Source: Paramecium octaurelia (lineage: Eukaryota > Ciliophora > Oligohymenophorea > Peniculida > Parameciidae). Taken from it: a DNA stretch of 64,000 nucleotides. The stretch spans positions 340,146 through 404,145 of the forward strand of contig CAJJDP010000065.1 in the NCBI GenBank assembly GCA_905182995.1, read 5' to 3'. Of the stretch, positions 1 through 13,634 are shown in pieces. The position numbers and the translations under genes are program-made. Each line of letters starts with the position of its first letter. Position 1 is the stretch's first letter. The notes under the pieces were generated by a model. It was given only the letters and a program-made list of their open reading frames with translations, searched no databases and was not told where the DNA came from.

Positions 1-1607
1 CTAAAATAAGAATCTTATTATCATCATATGAGATAGCAGCAGCATTACTAAATCCTTATTTAAATTTAACATCCAAAACTTTCCACTGATTTTCCTTCAC
101 TGAATATCTTTCAATTGTGTTCAATCTCTCTCTTCCATCAAAACCACCGAATACATAAATATATTTATTAATAGCTGCTGCTGCTGCAAAGGCACACTTT
201 TATTTTTACAAAGGATCTATTATTTTCCATTCATCTGAAGCCAAACTATACTTTTCACAACATGATAACATTTGCTTAGCAGATCCATCATATCTAACAA
301 TGTTTAATCAATAAGAAATACCCTCCTATAGCATATACAAAACCATCAAGATACACACAAGCATGTTCTTTTCTTGGGAAGTACATACTTTTTAATGCTT
401 ATGATTGAAATCCTTTAGATGGAGATATTAACATTGTATTTCTACTGACTCCACCTCCTGTTATGATGATATCACCACTTGGCAGACTGACAGCTGCAGC
501 ATAATAATTATATTCTAATGTATTCTATTTTATATGTTTAGTATACATTTGGCATTTGCTTAAAAGCCCATTCATTATTTTCAATGTTGTAAATTAATAT
601 TTTGTGTTTATCTCCAAAGAAACATATTTATGGGTTAGAGACATCTTTTTTGAATTATCCAAACTTTGAGATTTCGTTAATTAATTTTTAATCAAAAACC
701 AATTTAGGCAACTTCTTTATCTCACTAATCTTTAATTACTTTTGTTGAGCAACATCTCTATCTACTTACTCTTCTAGATCATCAATTTCTTTTATGAGAT
801 CATTACTTTTTAGAGCTTTAACTCCCTCTATTCAATTAAATTATTAAATATACTTAGTTCTCCTTATTTTTAATCTAATTTTGTTGTTAAACTTGCCATA
901 TTTGTCAGTAAAGATTAATTAAATGCTAGTTCTTAATCTATCTATTCACACTCGGTATTAAATATTTTGAGTTGCTAATCCCTCAATTCTTACTTTCTTT
1001 GTTCGACCTTTTTGATTAATCGATCGAATTGTTCATCTAATTATTGCATCTAAATATTTGATGAATTCAATACCAATTTCACGTTTTCCAATTGCAATTG
1101 TTCTTTGCAATTATCAAACCCTTTTACCTGCTTTTCCAAAATCTCAAATTGGGTTTTTAATTTCGATTAGATCTTTCCTAATCGATTTTATTATAAAGAA
1201 ACTAATCAATAGAATACTTTGATACCCGAATGCTCATATTTGAAAAACTTATGACCATAATGTTCTGCAATACATTCAGTGCACATATTCGTTTAATCAT
1301 CCTCGCAAAAAAATTATAAAGGAAGTTTTGTATGAATTGGACATAATTCGAATTTTTTTCTAATTATTATGCTATTAATTTACTATACTTCCAAATGCTT
1401 GGAAGCCAAATCCATAGCCACATAATTTTTGCTCAATAAATGTGGTTTTACATGCGGTTCATGCTTTGTTCTGCAAAGAGGACATTCTATTCTCTTATTT
1501 ACATTATAGATTGATTCAAGACATATGGAACAGTATGTATGACCACAAAGTAGATTTCTTGCCACTCTATTTTGGGCATACAATTCCCAACACATTGGAC
1601 ATTCCAT
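1..1607 (-). CDS. RING / B-box / Kelch protein, 3' end cut by window edge
   Basis: The start is ATG at 1607 (MECPMCWEL). The first 75 residues form a C3HC4 RING: CPMC, CGHTYCSIC, then CPLC. A B-box-like Cys/His region follows (CPIH, CEDD, CTEC, HYGH), then a long glutamine-rich coiled coil (about 1150-700), then Kelch-type propeller repeats in the remaining part (KYIYVFGGFDG near 120-180, further blades to base 1). The order RING, B-box, coiled coil, propeller is that of TRIM-type E3 ubiquitin ligases, so a ubiquitin-ligase role is inferred from architecture only. The C-terminus lies outside the window. Reading needs TAA/TAG as Gln throughout; small introns may exist that I did not place. Confidence 0.8.
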
Positions 1608-1983
1608 TATTTTATTTAAATTATTTATATTCCTCTAATTGTTTGATATATTAAAATTCTTCTTTAATAACACATATGTTCAAATTATATAATATACATC
1701 TAAAAAGATAGAAAATCATATAATTTCTATATTATTTATTAATCTTGATAAAATATAATGTTGAATGAAAATAATAATTAAACTTGATAGTGAAAGAATT
1801 ATTGCTATTCAAATTCTAGTTTATGTTTATTAATAAAAGCTCTAAGAATTGGCTATAAAAATCTGTTAGAATTCTTTTTTTAATAAAATGGATCATTACA
1901 CAATAAAAATAATAAATTTATATTCTAATAGTGTGAAATACCTTCTTATATCCAGATAAATCAGATTAAATTATTCTATCAAT
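1608..1983. other. AT-rich intergenic spacer
   Basis: This spacer lies between the divergent starts of the RING/Kelch gene (1607, minus) and the small gene at 1984 (plus). It holds no open frame with coding character that I can defend, and is presumably promoter and 5' UTR sequence for both genes. Confidence 0.6.
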
Positions 1984-2265
1984 ATGAACATATTAAAATT
2001 AAAAGAATAAATAAAATTATAGATTTTAAATGAATTATAAATAATTAAGATACTTCATATATTAATTGAGGATATTAGAATAATAATTACTTCTATAGAA
2101 GAAACTTTAATTTTAGAAAATTCCTTTAATAATCTCAAATTAAAGGAGATAAATCAAAGATTTTCATATGTAATTCAAATTCTATTGCGAAAACTAAATT
2201 CCACCAATAATGAATTCAAACTTATCAATTATTATAATTTGATTAACTAGCAATTACAATAATGA
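1984..2265 (+). CDS. Small helical protein, 93 aa, function unknown
   Basis: The ATG at 1984 opens 94 codons to TGA at 2263-2265 with no TGA inside and no intron. The protein is rich in Ile, Leu, Asn and Lys and reads as one or two long amphipathic helices (LKLKEINQRFSY, IQILLRKLN). It uses TAA/TAG as Gln several times and ends QQLQQ. I recognise no family. It sits 28 bp from the stop of the rhomboid-like gene on the other strand, so the two are convergent. Base composition matches the neighbours. It could be a small coiled-coil subunit of a complex; that is a guess. Confidence 0.55.
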
Positions 2266-2293
2266 TATAAAAACAATCAACATAATGGGTTCA

Positions 2294-3370
2294 TCAAAAT
2301 TATGCAGATGGATTTGATTCATTTTATTTTTTTTCTTCATCCTCTTCTTATATAGGCTGTTCGTTATCACCCTCTTTTTAATTCATTTCTTTTTGTAGTT
2401 CAGAAAGCACTAAAGATGACCTGAATTATTAAGGACTACCTTATAGTGTTAATCTAAAATGTATTATATCAAAAACTTTGCAGGTGGTGTTTCCACTGAT
2501 TAGAGTTCCCTTGCATCCACACTGGGTTCCAATTAATCTTAATAATTTGAGATTTTCTTGAAATCGGATCTCTCTGTAAAGAACTTCAAAATTATGCATT
2601 TTTCAAATCTTTCAATAGTCTATAAATAAATAAAGATATTACTGAATGGTTAATTAAAGTGAAATGATTCTATAATAAAAAGAATAAAATTCCTAAGAAG
2701 GCTGTTGAAATGAATGTCAATGATTATTGAATAAGTGTAAAAAAGATAACTAAAACTATAGGGTAGTAATGATTTTTCAATTACATTGGAAATATTAAAA
2801 ATAAACTTTATCCTTTTGGAGCAGTCAAACATCTAAATATATTAATTATAAGCGTACTCTTAGATGACACAGAAAATATAGTAATTCCATAATCCATATG
2901 CTTTAATTGAATAAAATGGAGAGTAAATAAATGATAATATCCATTAAAGTAAAACACATGTAAACTAAAGGAATCAAACGTAATATTTACTTGAGTGAGA
3001 CATCCTATAACAACAATTAAAAGTATGAAAAGAGCAGAGGAATATTTTAATTCTAACTCTTCTAATTTTTTATACACGCAAATAATGGCAAGCAATAAAT
3101 CAATGGTATAATCTATCATAATCCTAAAATTGATTTACAGTGAACAAATTGTGAAAAGAATAATCTCTAAATTTAAAATGGTATTGTTTGCTCTGGAGAA
3201 TTGCTGAATAAGTCAAAGGCATAATTGCTCAATAAATCAATAAAACCAAATAACCAGGAAATTCCAATTACTAGTTTGGTACCAAATAAAAGTGATTGCC
3301 ACCAGACTCTAATAAATTATTCAAAATTGGCTTTTGCTAATCTATTACTGTCTTATTATTCTGAATTCAT
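2294..3370 (-). CDS. Rhomboid-like multi-pass membrane protein, 334 aa
   Basis: It starts at ATG 3370 and is spliced over three introns: 3113-3138 (26 nt), 2620-2642 (23 nt) and 2454-2476 (23 nt). With these removed the reading frame is an exact multiple of three. The first 60 residues lead into a TM helix (LVIGISWLFGFIDLL), then the rhomboid-family landmark IQRLFFSQFVHYYTIDLLLA, matching the usual 'RLLTSPFVH..LLHLLFN' region. A YKKLEELELKYSS loop and several more TM segments follow, then a long acidic, Gln-rich cytosolic tail. I do not see a GxSG nucleophile, so it is more likely a non-catalytic rhomboid relative (UBAC2/derlin/TMEM115-like) than a protease. The exact subfamily is unresolved. 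Confidence 0.65.
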
Positions 3371-3770
3371 ATACTTATAAAAATAATAATGAAGTATAAT
3401 GATAAAAGTAAGTTTGATAACAAAAATGTATATCTAATTCACTTTTCAAATCCAATCACTATATATCATAGTAATCCCTGAATGAATTAAAAATATTGCT
3501 TTATGATCTAGGAATATAAAAATATATATGTCTCAGTGTGTTAGAATACAAAAATTTTCAAATATTTTTTCTAAATATTTTTGTTTGATTCTTTAGGTCA
3601 TGGACCTGGAATGGTAATTTAATAAATTTGGTTTAATTGGTTGGGTTTGATTTGCTTTATTTGTGAGTTGTTAATGTTTTAACTTTTGTCAAGCATATTA
3701 AAAATTTATTTATGCTATCTAGATTGTGTGCATAGAAATTTACTACTTAAATCCATGGAGTTCCGATTAA
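3371..3770. other. Intergenic region between divergent genes
   Basis: This is about 400 bp between the start of the rhomboid-like gene and the start of the RRM-like gene. There is an ATG at 3600 but its frame meets TGA within 20 codons. I see no supported exon. If the downstream gene has an extra 5' exon it would lie here. Confidence 0.45.
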
Positions 3771-5446
3771 ATGTAATAGTTTGATCAAAGTGATTTAGTG
3801 TTGGAAGCAATGAAATTTGACATACCAAAAGTGTCAGAGGAACGATACAAAAATATAAGAACTCTTACATGTTATCTATAGGATCGATTGCATGACAGTT
3901 AATTGATGGACTTCGTGAGGGATGTCTAATTGATAAAGGAGAAGGTATTGATGTGTCTTAATGTTTGTTTAGGAGTATACTAACACTTTACAATTGAAAT
4001 CTAGTATATTCAGACTTTTTAATTAGTGTATGATATTATAGTTATTGCAGACCAAGTTCTAGATCTCGTACCATTGGCCTTGAGAATCGATCTGTAAGAA
4101 TTGCAGCCTGAGCATTTTTATGATGATTTTGACAGAATAGAAACCGAGATCAAAAGTGAATATACTTGTTTTGTTCAGAATCGAGCAAGTCTATTTTAGC
4201 CATAGAATAAAAGTCTAACTGATTTCATTTAATATAAACGTAAACATCATAAATTGAAAATTGAACAAGACGAGAAAGCTCCTGCTTTTTCGTAAATAAT
4301 TGACGATAGTTTGATTAATACTTTATTACCAAAATAGGAGGAGACCGAGTCCTACGATACAAGTAGCAAAGAGGTCGTTAAGAATTAATTGGTATTGGCC
4401 AGGAATTCTAGACTGATGAACAAACATATAAGGCCGAAGGATGAGAGTGAACTCAGAACCCCATTACAATTGAAATAGATCGACAGTGTTGGGGAAGTCA
4501 AGGAAACCAACGAGGTGTGTTTATATAACCTACCCTACATCTTGGATGAGAAATTTAAATAGGAGTGCAGAGAGTACTTTGAGTCAAGATTCGGTGAGAT
4601 AGAGTCCATTGAATACTTCGAGTATTCCAATTTCAAGAAGCAAATTGATCAGATAGCCACAAACAAGGCTAATGAGAACAAGGACTTCTATTAGAGTTTG
4701 GATTAATTGAGTTCAACAAAGAAATTATTGGAGAGAGTAAAGGTGAATAAGAATAAGAAATTGTATAAGTCATATGCGGTGATCAACTTTAAAAACAAGG
4801 AATCCAAGTAGAATGCTCTGTATCAGGACTTGAGGATATTTGGCATCAAATTCAAGGACTTACAATTAAGGATTGATGATGCCGATCATAAGAAATTACT
4901 CTACATTAATAATTTATCTAAATTTTCAAATGTGAAATATTTGGTTGAATTCTTGAACTTGCATTTAGGCATTCAATTCGAGCCTCTTGATGAAAGAATA
5001 CAATTGTAGAATAATATAGTATGTTTGATTTTGAAGGACTTTTAAGAAACGAAGGAGGCGTTTAATAAGTTGAACAGTTTGACATTTTCAGTAAAGTTAT
5101 TTAATATTTGTAGAGGTTCAAAATGAACGCATTTCATTATCCTGATGGTTTGAAATATGTGGGTAGTAGGATAGCTGAGCATTTTAATAGTAATACGGCC
5201 CTTTTGATTTTGGAGCAGAATCTGTCAAAGTTGAGATTCGAGATGGATCAATATTGGAAGGAAGTGCAATTCGAGAAGTAAGATCGAGAGATAGTTACTA
5301 AAGAGCCTCATTAACCTATCAGATAAGAGATTCATTCGACTGATATGCAATAATGCATAATGGAAATGATTGAAGAGTCTTATCAAGAGGAGGAATTTCA
5401 ATTAGAGCTCTTTGGTTTGGTTTGGGATGAAGAAGCTCAATACTGA
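3771..5446 (+). CDS. RRM-type RNA-binding-like protein, about 533 aa
   Basis: Introns at 3945-3972 (28 nt), 4028-4050 (23 nt) and 5091-5113 (23 nt) restore one frame from ATG 3771 to TGA 5444-5446. A second in-frame ATG is at 3810, and either could be the start. The first 200 residues are helical. Residues about 210-420 hold two or three segments with the spacing of RRM folds: VCLYNLPYILDEKF then KSYAVINFKNKESKQ, and LLYINNLSKFSNVKYL. These look like the RNP2/RNP1 pattern in weak form. The C-terminus is acidic and glutamine-rich. A role in RNA binding is inferred. The reading frame is firm, the family less so. Confidence 0.65.
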
Positions 5447-5517
5447 TTATAAATATTAGCAAGAATTTTTTGTTTATAAATTTATTTAATTAAATTATAT
5501 AAAAATGTATTATAAAA

Positions 5518-8500
5518 ATGGCAGATTTCGAATTTCCAACTTCTTTGGGAGATTACAAAGGAGAAGATCAAACCAAGAATAAGACACCCGCATAAATCTA
5601 CAAGTATTTGACAACTGTGAGTACAAATCTAATTGATGAACCTGAAAAATTGAATGAGTGTACAACATGGTTGGACTTTGTGTATTTTTCAATCAAGAAT
5701 GGAAACACCACTTAACAAATAAACAATGTTCTATCAGACATATTGAAGAATCAATTAGATAAGGCATATTTGGGAACTCTGAAATTGGGATCTGAGAGAA
5801 TAACAGTCTTTTTGGCCTGTTGCTATTTGTGTTGGCATAATTAGATTGAATAATAGGAACATATAAAAGTCTTAAAAAGTTTTGTAAAATACATAAAAAT
5901 AAGCAAATTAATACAGGAATGTTTTTCTATGGTGATGTCAGTGGCAACATCAAATTGTCAGAGTGTAATAGCACACCAAATAGTGGCATTTCTATTAAGT
6001 CAAAACAACGAACATTACTTTAACAATTTGGTTGTTGCCTTTTCTGCATAGAACATCAATTGTGTACCATTGTTGAGAAGATTGAATAGATAGAAATTAG
6101 AGAATGAAGATGAAGACACTTAGATTAGATTCTAGGAATTGTTACCCACATCCAATTCGACATTTATTGAATGTGTAATATTGGAATATCTAACTACAAT
6201 CAAGCCTCTGTATGCAAAAACAAGCAGAGAAGTATTACTCTAGTTGGTGAGATTTCTACCAGACTTTTTTACCTAGAATAATATTCTGCATACGTTGTTG
6301 AAACTATATGATAAGGAATAATGGATGATACGAAATACAGTGACAATGACCTTGGGAGAACTATTACGTTAATCAGTATTTATGGAAGATGTCGAGGAGA
6401 AACTATTGTAATTATTATTATTGAGAACTCATGATTCACATGTTCATGGAAGATCTTGTGTATTGTATGCATTAAAGGAGTTGATAAGTTCAAGATCAGT
6501 CAAATTGAATGCTGAGATATTGTACAAAGCAGTTGAGAGATTGAAGGATAAGAGTAGTTCAGCAAGAAGAGCAGCCATATCCTTGTTGGACTCAATCATC
6601 AAGGCATATTCAAAATAGTATGGAATTATGACATTCAAATCGTCTCAATTGGAGAAGAATAGGAAATTGTTGGAGTTGGAGAAACAGAAACTAATTGAGG
6701 ATTGTCAAAACCTGTAAGAATAATTGAACAGGAATTAGATCGATATCAAATACTATTTAGATAATTTGGAATCCCAATTGAATTCCTGCAGAGATCGAGA
6801 ATAAAAATTGAAGGCACAACAAGTATTCCAGAATTAGATATCTATTGCCATGCCTGATCTTATTAAGATTGCGCTCAGTAATATCCATACAGAAAGTAAG
6901 TGTGTTCTACAAGTGTTCACTACTTTGATGATCAACCATCAAGAAGGAATGATTGAATATGTCAAATAAATCTTAGTGTTGGTTTATCAAGCAGAATTAT
7001 AGGAAGATCTGAATAAACTCATTTTCAATTCTTTTGTTAGAAATTACTCCAAGTTGATCAAGCTAATAGAAATTTGCGATATGTTAGAAATCACTTGTTT
7101 GGAACAGTTATTCAAATCTTTTAAATAGAAGAATCTACAACTCAAAACTGCAGATGTCTGGGATAAAGCATGGGATTACTTAAAATAATAGAAATATATA
7201 TTGCCTAATTTGAGATTGATTAGATTCATTGGGATCATGGATGATGCCTAATTATATGATAAGTTATGCTACTTACTAAGACACCTCAAAGACACAAAAC
7301 AATTCAGTGAAATAACAGAAATCATACTCATTATTTAAGAAATCCCTGTTGAAGATGTCCATCAAATTTATATTAAGGAAATTATCAAATCCTTATAAAA
7401 TTATGATGGAAGTGATCTAGAGTGGTTCAGAGCATGTGACACCTTCATTAGATTCACAGTCGAAAAAATTCAAAAACCAGAAATCACCTTGTTAGAATTC
7501 TTGAACTCAATTCCTATTGCTAATATACCTCAATTGATGTTCGCAAGTAGTACTATAGGATTAAAACTATATGTGTATAGTGAGAAGATGATCAAACAAT
7601 ATAGGAAAGAGAAGACCTAACCTTTAGACGAGATGGATCAAATGGATAATAGTATACAAGAACATATGGATGGAAAAATCAAAGAATTGCAGGATCTGTT
7701 TGAGAAAATGGGAGATCTCAGTGAATACAGTTCTAGTGCTGAAGCCATTTGCAAGAATATGATAACTGATTCATATAAAGAAAGAAATCTAATGATAGAC
7801 CAAATCAGTGTCATGTCTTTGTTGCAATTCATGATCATCTCTAAATCATGCACAGTCAGGAATATCAAAACCATAATGGAAATCTTAGATTGCTAACAAG
7901 TCTAATCCATTATTAAATGCAACATCATTACAATGCTTAGTGACATCTATTACAGATACTCAGATCTAATTGATATCAATAAAGTCTTACAGAAGATGGA
8001 TGACAAAGTTCTCAAAGTCAGAAGGACTGCCATCATCATTGTATCCCATCTGATGCTAATGGAATTACTAAGAATTGATGCCTCTTAAATTGCCAAACAC
8101 ATCAATGATTAGGATTAAACCATTAAAAAACATGCCAAAATCTTCTTCGTTGAATTATACAAAAAGGATAGTCAGAAATTTTATTAGGTCCTACCTGATC
8201 TAATTACTTCAATGGCTCATAATTATCAAGTCTCAGAAGAGGATTTCAAGATATTTGCCAAAGAAATCATCCCTTTAGTCCAAAAGGATAAACTTTAAGA
8301 ATAGATACTCGAGAAATTCTTGAACAGATTTGATATCTTTGATAGAGAGGCATCTCTTAAAAATAGAAGCATTATGCAGAGAGTCTAAGAAGCCAAAGAA
8401 GATATTATCCCCTATAATCCCGTATAGCTCACGGCTGAAAGGGAATGTGTCTACTTGTCCTTTTGTTTACTTTATCTGAAATTTCATCTTGAAAATCTTA

Positions 8501-8880
8501 GATTACTTGTAACCAATTTCCCATAGTATAAAAAAGTACTCAAGAACCCAATCATATTAGAATAGTTTAAATAGATTTATCAAAAATGTAGAAAGGCAGC
8601 CTCATCTTGTAAAATGAATGCCAGAAAAACCGAGGCCATCTAATAATCACACGAATTCTCTTAGTTATTGACCATATTTAAAACAAACTTAGATTCAGTA
8701 GATCCTTAATTAGAAAGACTTCACTCAGTATCACATAATCAACCATCATAATCTAATTAGTAATAAGTAACCAAACCCAAAAAGATTCAAACTCAATATA
8801 GACCTCCTAAAAAGAACACTAAATAATAGATAAGGATACCAGATTCCGATGATAGTAGTAGTATGGAATTAGAATATTGA
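5518..8880 (+). CDS. NCAPD2: Condensin complex HEAT-repeat subunit 1 (CAP-D2)
   Basis: This is a single intron-free frame of 1,120 residues from ATG 5518 to TGA 8878-8880. The last third carries the condensin D2 signature: DIYYRYSDLIDINKV, then KVLKVRRTAIIIVSHLMLME, then HAKIFFVELYKKD and YQVLPDLIT, which is the conserved Cnd1 block. The rest is a HEAT-repeat solenoid with a coiled coil at about 380-450. The tail is basic and Gln/Ser-rich with an acidic end. It should act in the nucleus as the HEAT subunit that loads SMC2/SMC4 onto chromosomes. The family length is usually 1,200-1,400, so this is slightly short. The identity rests on the C-terminal block; the D3 paralogue is less likely. Confidence 0.88.
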
Positions 8881-9096
8881 TTTAATAATTTTATATTCAG
8901 AAAATTTTCACATATTTTATTTAATCTATCCTTCTAATTGCATTTCTATCTTATATTTCAAAATAAATAATAAATAATAAATAATTAATAATCTATCTTA
9001 TAAAAGTTAAGAGAGAACAATACTACTATTATTTTAAATAATTTAGGATTTAAATTTAAGATTGGATATAACTATTAAATAATTAAATTCATTAAA

Positions 9097-10063
9097 TCAA
9101 ATCATCACACTAAATGCAGCCAAATAATCTAATAACAAAGTTGAATAATTTTGTTAGAGTGTTTAAAGATCTAAAAATAAGAGTTCTTATTCATCACTTT
9201 GACATTTAAACCATAACTCATTTTAAACCTGATGGTGAGATAGGATAAATTCAAAGGGAACTTTCTAATTAAAAACTCTGTGTTAGAATTATTGGTTACG
9301 ATATACGTTCTATAATGTTGAGAATCCTTCAGTTTAAGAATATTCTGATACTACTTTAATAGGTTGAGAAGGTTCAAACTTATCGTTAATTTCTGTAAAT
9401 TTTAACATACTAACTTCTTTCTCCTTTTATCTTTACTCAAAGATGATCTCATTTAAATAATCCTTTTCTACTTTGTATTTACTTTTATAGGTGTTTATTT
9501 TAATTGGGTTTAGCTGTTATTGTCTAATATGCATCATTCGATTGAAATCAAGAGTCTGCGATACTTTCTACACTTTAAACTTGTTTAGATCCTTGGACTC
9601 ACTTTGTTTAATAGGTTTGAAACTCACACTTACTATTTGAACATCGGGATCATCATCATTGATTTGGAAGGTTTCCTTTTTTTAAACAATTTCATCAGTA
9701 TCTAACTCGATGTTTATAATTTCAGCCTCTTTGATTAAGACTTGAGTGAATCTATTTCTAATATGTACTCTGATGGGTTCATCTGGTTTTTTAGGTTGTT
9801 TGGCCTTCTCTACTTTCTTTGCTATCAATTTGTAATAATTTTTATATGCCAAATATCTTTCGAATCGACTATAGAAAATATAGATAACGTAATGTTTACC
9901 CAATCAAAAGCAAAGAGGCTGCACTGAAACTAGAAATGGGTTCCCAAGTATGATGTTTTTTGTCGTATCCAAGCCATTTGACTGCATAATCGACCACATT
10001 CCCTTTATCCAATCTCTTACCGAAGACATATTCTACTTCATAATGTTCTTCGTTATTGTCCAT
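9097..10063 (-). CDS. HP1-like chromodomain protein, 311 aa
   Basis: ATG 10063 begins with a chromodomain at once: EVEYVFGKRLDKG, then YAVKWLGYDKKHHTWEP. The aromatic cage positions (Tyr, Trp, Trp) are present. A 31-nt intron at 9869-9899 interrupts just after it. A linker of about 150 residues, rich in Lys, Gln and Val, leads to a C-terminal region (ELWFKCQSDEQE, LLDYLAAF) that could be a weak chromoshadow domain. It is expected to bind methylated histone H3 in the nucleus. In ciliates such proteins act in heterochromatin and in programmed DNA elimination, which is known of the family and not shown here. The chromodomain is certain, the shadow domain tentative. Confidence 0.85.
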
Positions 10064-10145
10064 ATTTTAATAATTGAGTAATTATTTAGGATGGTGATGA
10101 TTATCAAATTTTAGCATACATAATAAATATCATTAAAAAAAAGTA

Positions 10146-11711
10146 TCATTATTTTTTTAAGAATTATAAAATTGACGTTAAACCTTGTTATTTACTTTTT
10201 GATTTGGAATTTACATTACTTTATGAATTACTATTAGTTTATTGTAAACTCTTGTATTTTCTTTTCTTGGGATTCATTTCCTTATCCAAGTTCTCAGCAA
10301 TATGAAAATCATCATGAGACTCCTTGTCCTTCTTCATTATCTCTTGTCCACAAATCGAACAACTATAGTAATCATCAGGAGAGATCATTTTTTCTTGCAT
10401 TTCTGCCAGCCTTGTTTACTTCTCATACTCCTATTGTTCTAAGGTCTTCTTAAAGAACATGGTGATGGGATTCTGAATGCCCTGAATCATAGGTTTAAAG
10501 TATCTACAACTGATGCCAATATGAATCAAGGGGAACATTTCATTGTCCTGGATTTGATTCAAGATAGAATGAACTCTTTCCTCTATGGTCAACCTGAAAC
10601 TTTCGATGGGCAGAGTAAGATAAATGGGTTCACTTTTTTAATGTGATCCCTTTTCAACATTGTGATAATGTATAACCAGAACTGAAGGCACTAGATTGGA
10701 ATCCTCATAATAATCAGTTACTCTCATAGTAATATCGTGAATAATGAGTTCTAGAGATTGGACAATGACTTCTCTTGAGGAGGTCTTCTTAATATTTTTT
10801 AAGGATAAGATAGACTTGTTTTTCAGATCTACTTCTTTTTTGACCGGTTCATCATCGTAACCTCTCAATTTATCATAGATATACTAAGCCTTATCACCGA
10901 ACAAAGATTAAAGTTCATAAATGGATAGGGACTAAGCCTATCCAACAGTTTTTAGTCCACTTTCAAGAAGTGCTTCTTGTACTTTCCCTCCGAACCCTCT
11001 AATTTTCTTGATGCCGATATTAGATATACATTCTGGGAGCATACATTCCAAGATGATAGTCTATTTGTTGGGTTTGTTGGTGGCTGATGCTAATTTGGCT
11101 AACATTTTATTGAAAGAAATTCCTGCACTACATTTATACTTGGTTTCTGTATAGATGGCATCTCTTATGTTCTGACACAATAAGGAAGCTCTCCTTAAGA
11201 GATGATCCTATTCTGTTAATTGATAGTCTTGAGGCAACTCTTTCATTAAATGACCATAGAATTGCTGAGCCTCTATGTCTTCAAGTTCTTTCTCACTAAC
11301 CTAGATGTAACCTTCATCTGTTCCTCCCTTTTCAACGCAATTGCAAAACCTTTTAATGGTCGTGAAGATGAGTTTGCTTTCTTGTCTATAGTATCTGAGA
11401 CTCACTTTCTCCTCATATTGATTATGTTGAATGTATTTGTCTTTGAGAGTCGAGAATACCATCTTGCCGTCGATCACTTTGAATGTTTCCACATGAGGCA
11501 ACATCACATTGGGACATAGTTTAATGGCCTCTTCACTCAACATTCCCCTTTTGATCCCTGCATCCCTGGCGGGATAATTAATTGCTATTAAACTATTCCA
11601 TTATCTGGCACAAACGGGTTGATCTTCAGGGATGTTCAAGAGTTTTTATTCTGCCTATGCATAATAAGCATCCATGTCTATGTGAATGTATACTTGGAGC
11701 AAGGAATTCAT
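10146..11711 (-). CDS. POLH: DNA polymerase eta (Y-family translesion polymerase), 521 aa
   Basis: This is one intron-free frame from ATG 11711 to TGA 10146-10148. Order: catalytic motif IHIDMDAYYAQAEQ at residue 8; finger region NYPARDAGIKRGM; SEEAIKLCPNVMLP; second acidic motif GGTDEGYIQ (the Asp-Glu pair of Y-family enzymes); CSAGISFNKMLAKLA and NKPNKQT, diagnostic of the eta branch; then the little-finger domain; and a C2H2-type UBZ finger (CSICGQEIMKKDKESHDDFH). The UBZ binds ubiquitinated PCNA. The basic tail is compatible with a nuclear signal or PIP region. It should bypass UV lesions. It starts 32 bp downstream of the Rab11 stop on the same strand. Confidence 0.93.
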
Positions 11712-11743
11712 AATATTAAAACAAAACAAAAATATATTATATT

Positions 11744-12450
<707 letters not shown>

Positions 12451-12460
12451 TTTAATTAAT

Positions 12461-13634
12461 ATGGGATAATAAATATCAAGGTTGTGCAAATATTTCAGAA
12501 GCAAAGATTCCAAAGTCTATCAACAATAAAACTCAGGATCTCTCTCATAACATAGATCAAAGATTTTAGTGCAAAATAACTCCGATGGCTATGGCTCAGA
12601 ATCTGAATAGCCAATACATCATGTGCGATAATCCAAGACAATCAAATGGAAAAAGGGGGAATTGATAGGACAAGGCTCATTCGGAAGAGTCTTCAAATGC
12701 ATGGACATCAATTCCGGCAGAATTTTAGCTGTAAAACAAATTGCCTTAGGCTATGTAGACAAAGAGAGTTTAGAGTCCTTTCGTTAAGAAATTTAAATAC
12801 TTAGCCAATTAAAGCACAAGAATATAGTTGAATATTATGGTTGCGAAGAAGATGACAAGAATCTAAGTATTCTCCTTGAATTCGTCGGAGGTAACTATGT
12901 CTTCTATTCTATTCCAAGGAGGCTCGATTGCTCAAATGATGCGCAAATTCAAATCCAAACTCTCAGAATCGATCATCCAGAAATATGTCACTGACATCCT
13001 GCACGGTTTATTCTATTTGCACCACAAAGGAATCATTCACAGAGATATCAAAGGAGCCAATATAATTGTGGATACCAAAGGAGTATGCAAATTGGCAGAT
13101 TTCGGTTGTAGTATCATAGGCCAAAGTGCATATTCTCTGAAGGGAACTCCAAATTGGATGGCTCCTGAAGTAATTAATTAATAAGAGACTGGAAGATACT
13201 CAGACATTTGGAGTCTAGGATGTACAATCATCGAAATGCTAACAAATGAACCTCCTTGGGGGAAATTCTAATCCCCCATGTAGGCTTTATTAACTATTTC
13301 CTCGAAACAATGTTCGCCTCCCATTCCCAATAATATTTCTGATCAACTTAAGGATTTTTTAAATAAATGTCTATAGTTTGATCATAAAAAGCGTTGGTAA
13401 GCACGAAAATTACTGAAACATCCCTTCATTATAAATTTCAATAAGAAGCCTTCTAAAGGAGAATCAAATTTATCGCAATTCAAAGTCTTCGAAGAAAAGA
13501 GTGACTTAAATTTGTTTGTTGCTCCTCATATTGATGATGCACGAAAAGACCTAGAATATTTAGATAAAGAATAGAATCCTATGATATTCTCTGTTTAATC
13601 TTCTGGATTTCACGATGAAAACCACAATTTTTGA
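12461..13634 (+). CDS. MAPKKK-like (STE11/MEKK) protein kinase, 381 aa
   Basis: The start is ATG 12461 and a 28-nt intron at 12891-12918 must be removed. The N-terminus MGQQISRLC is a good N-myristoylation plus palmitoylation motif, which supports this start. The kinase domain occupies about residues 80-340: [41 protein letters not shown] and [12 protein letters not shown]. GTPxWMAPE and HRDIKGANI are the MEKK/STE11 pattern. A 55-residue tail follows. It probably acts at a membrane at the top of a MAP-kinase relay. The catalytic Lys, Asp and DFG are all present. Confidence 0.9.
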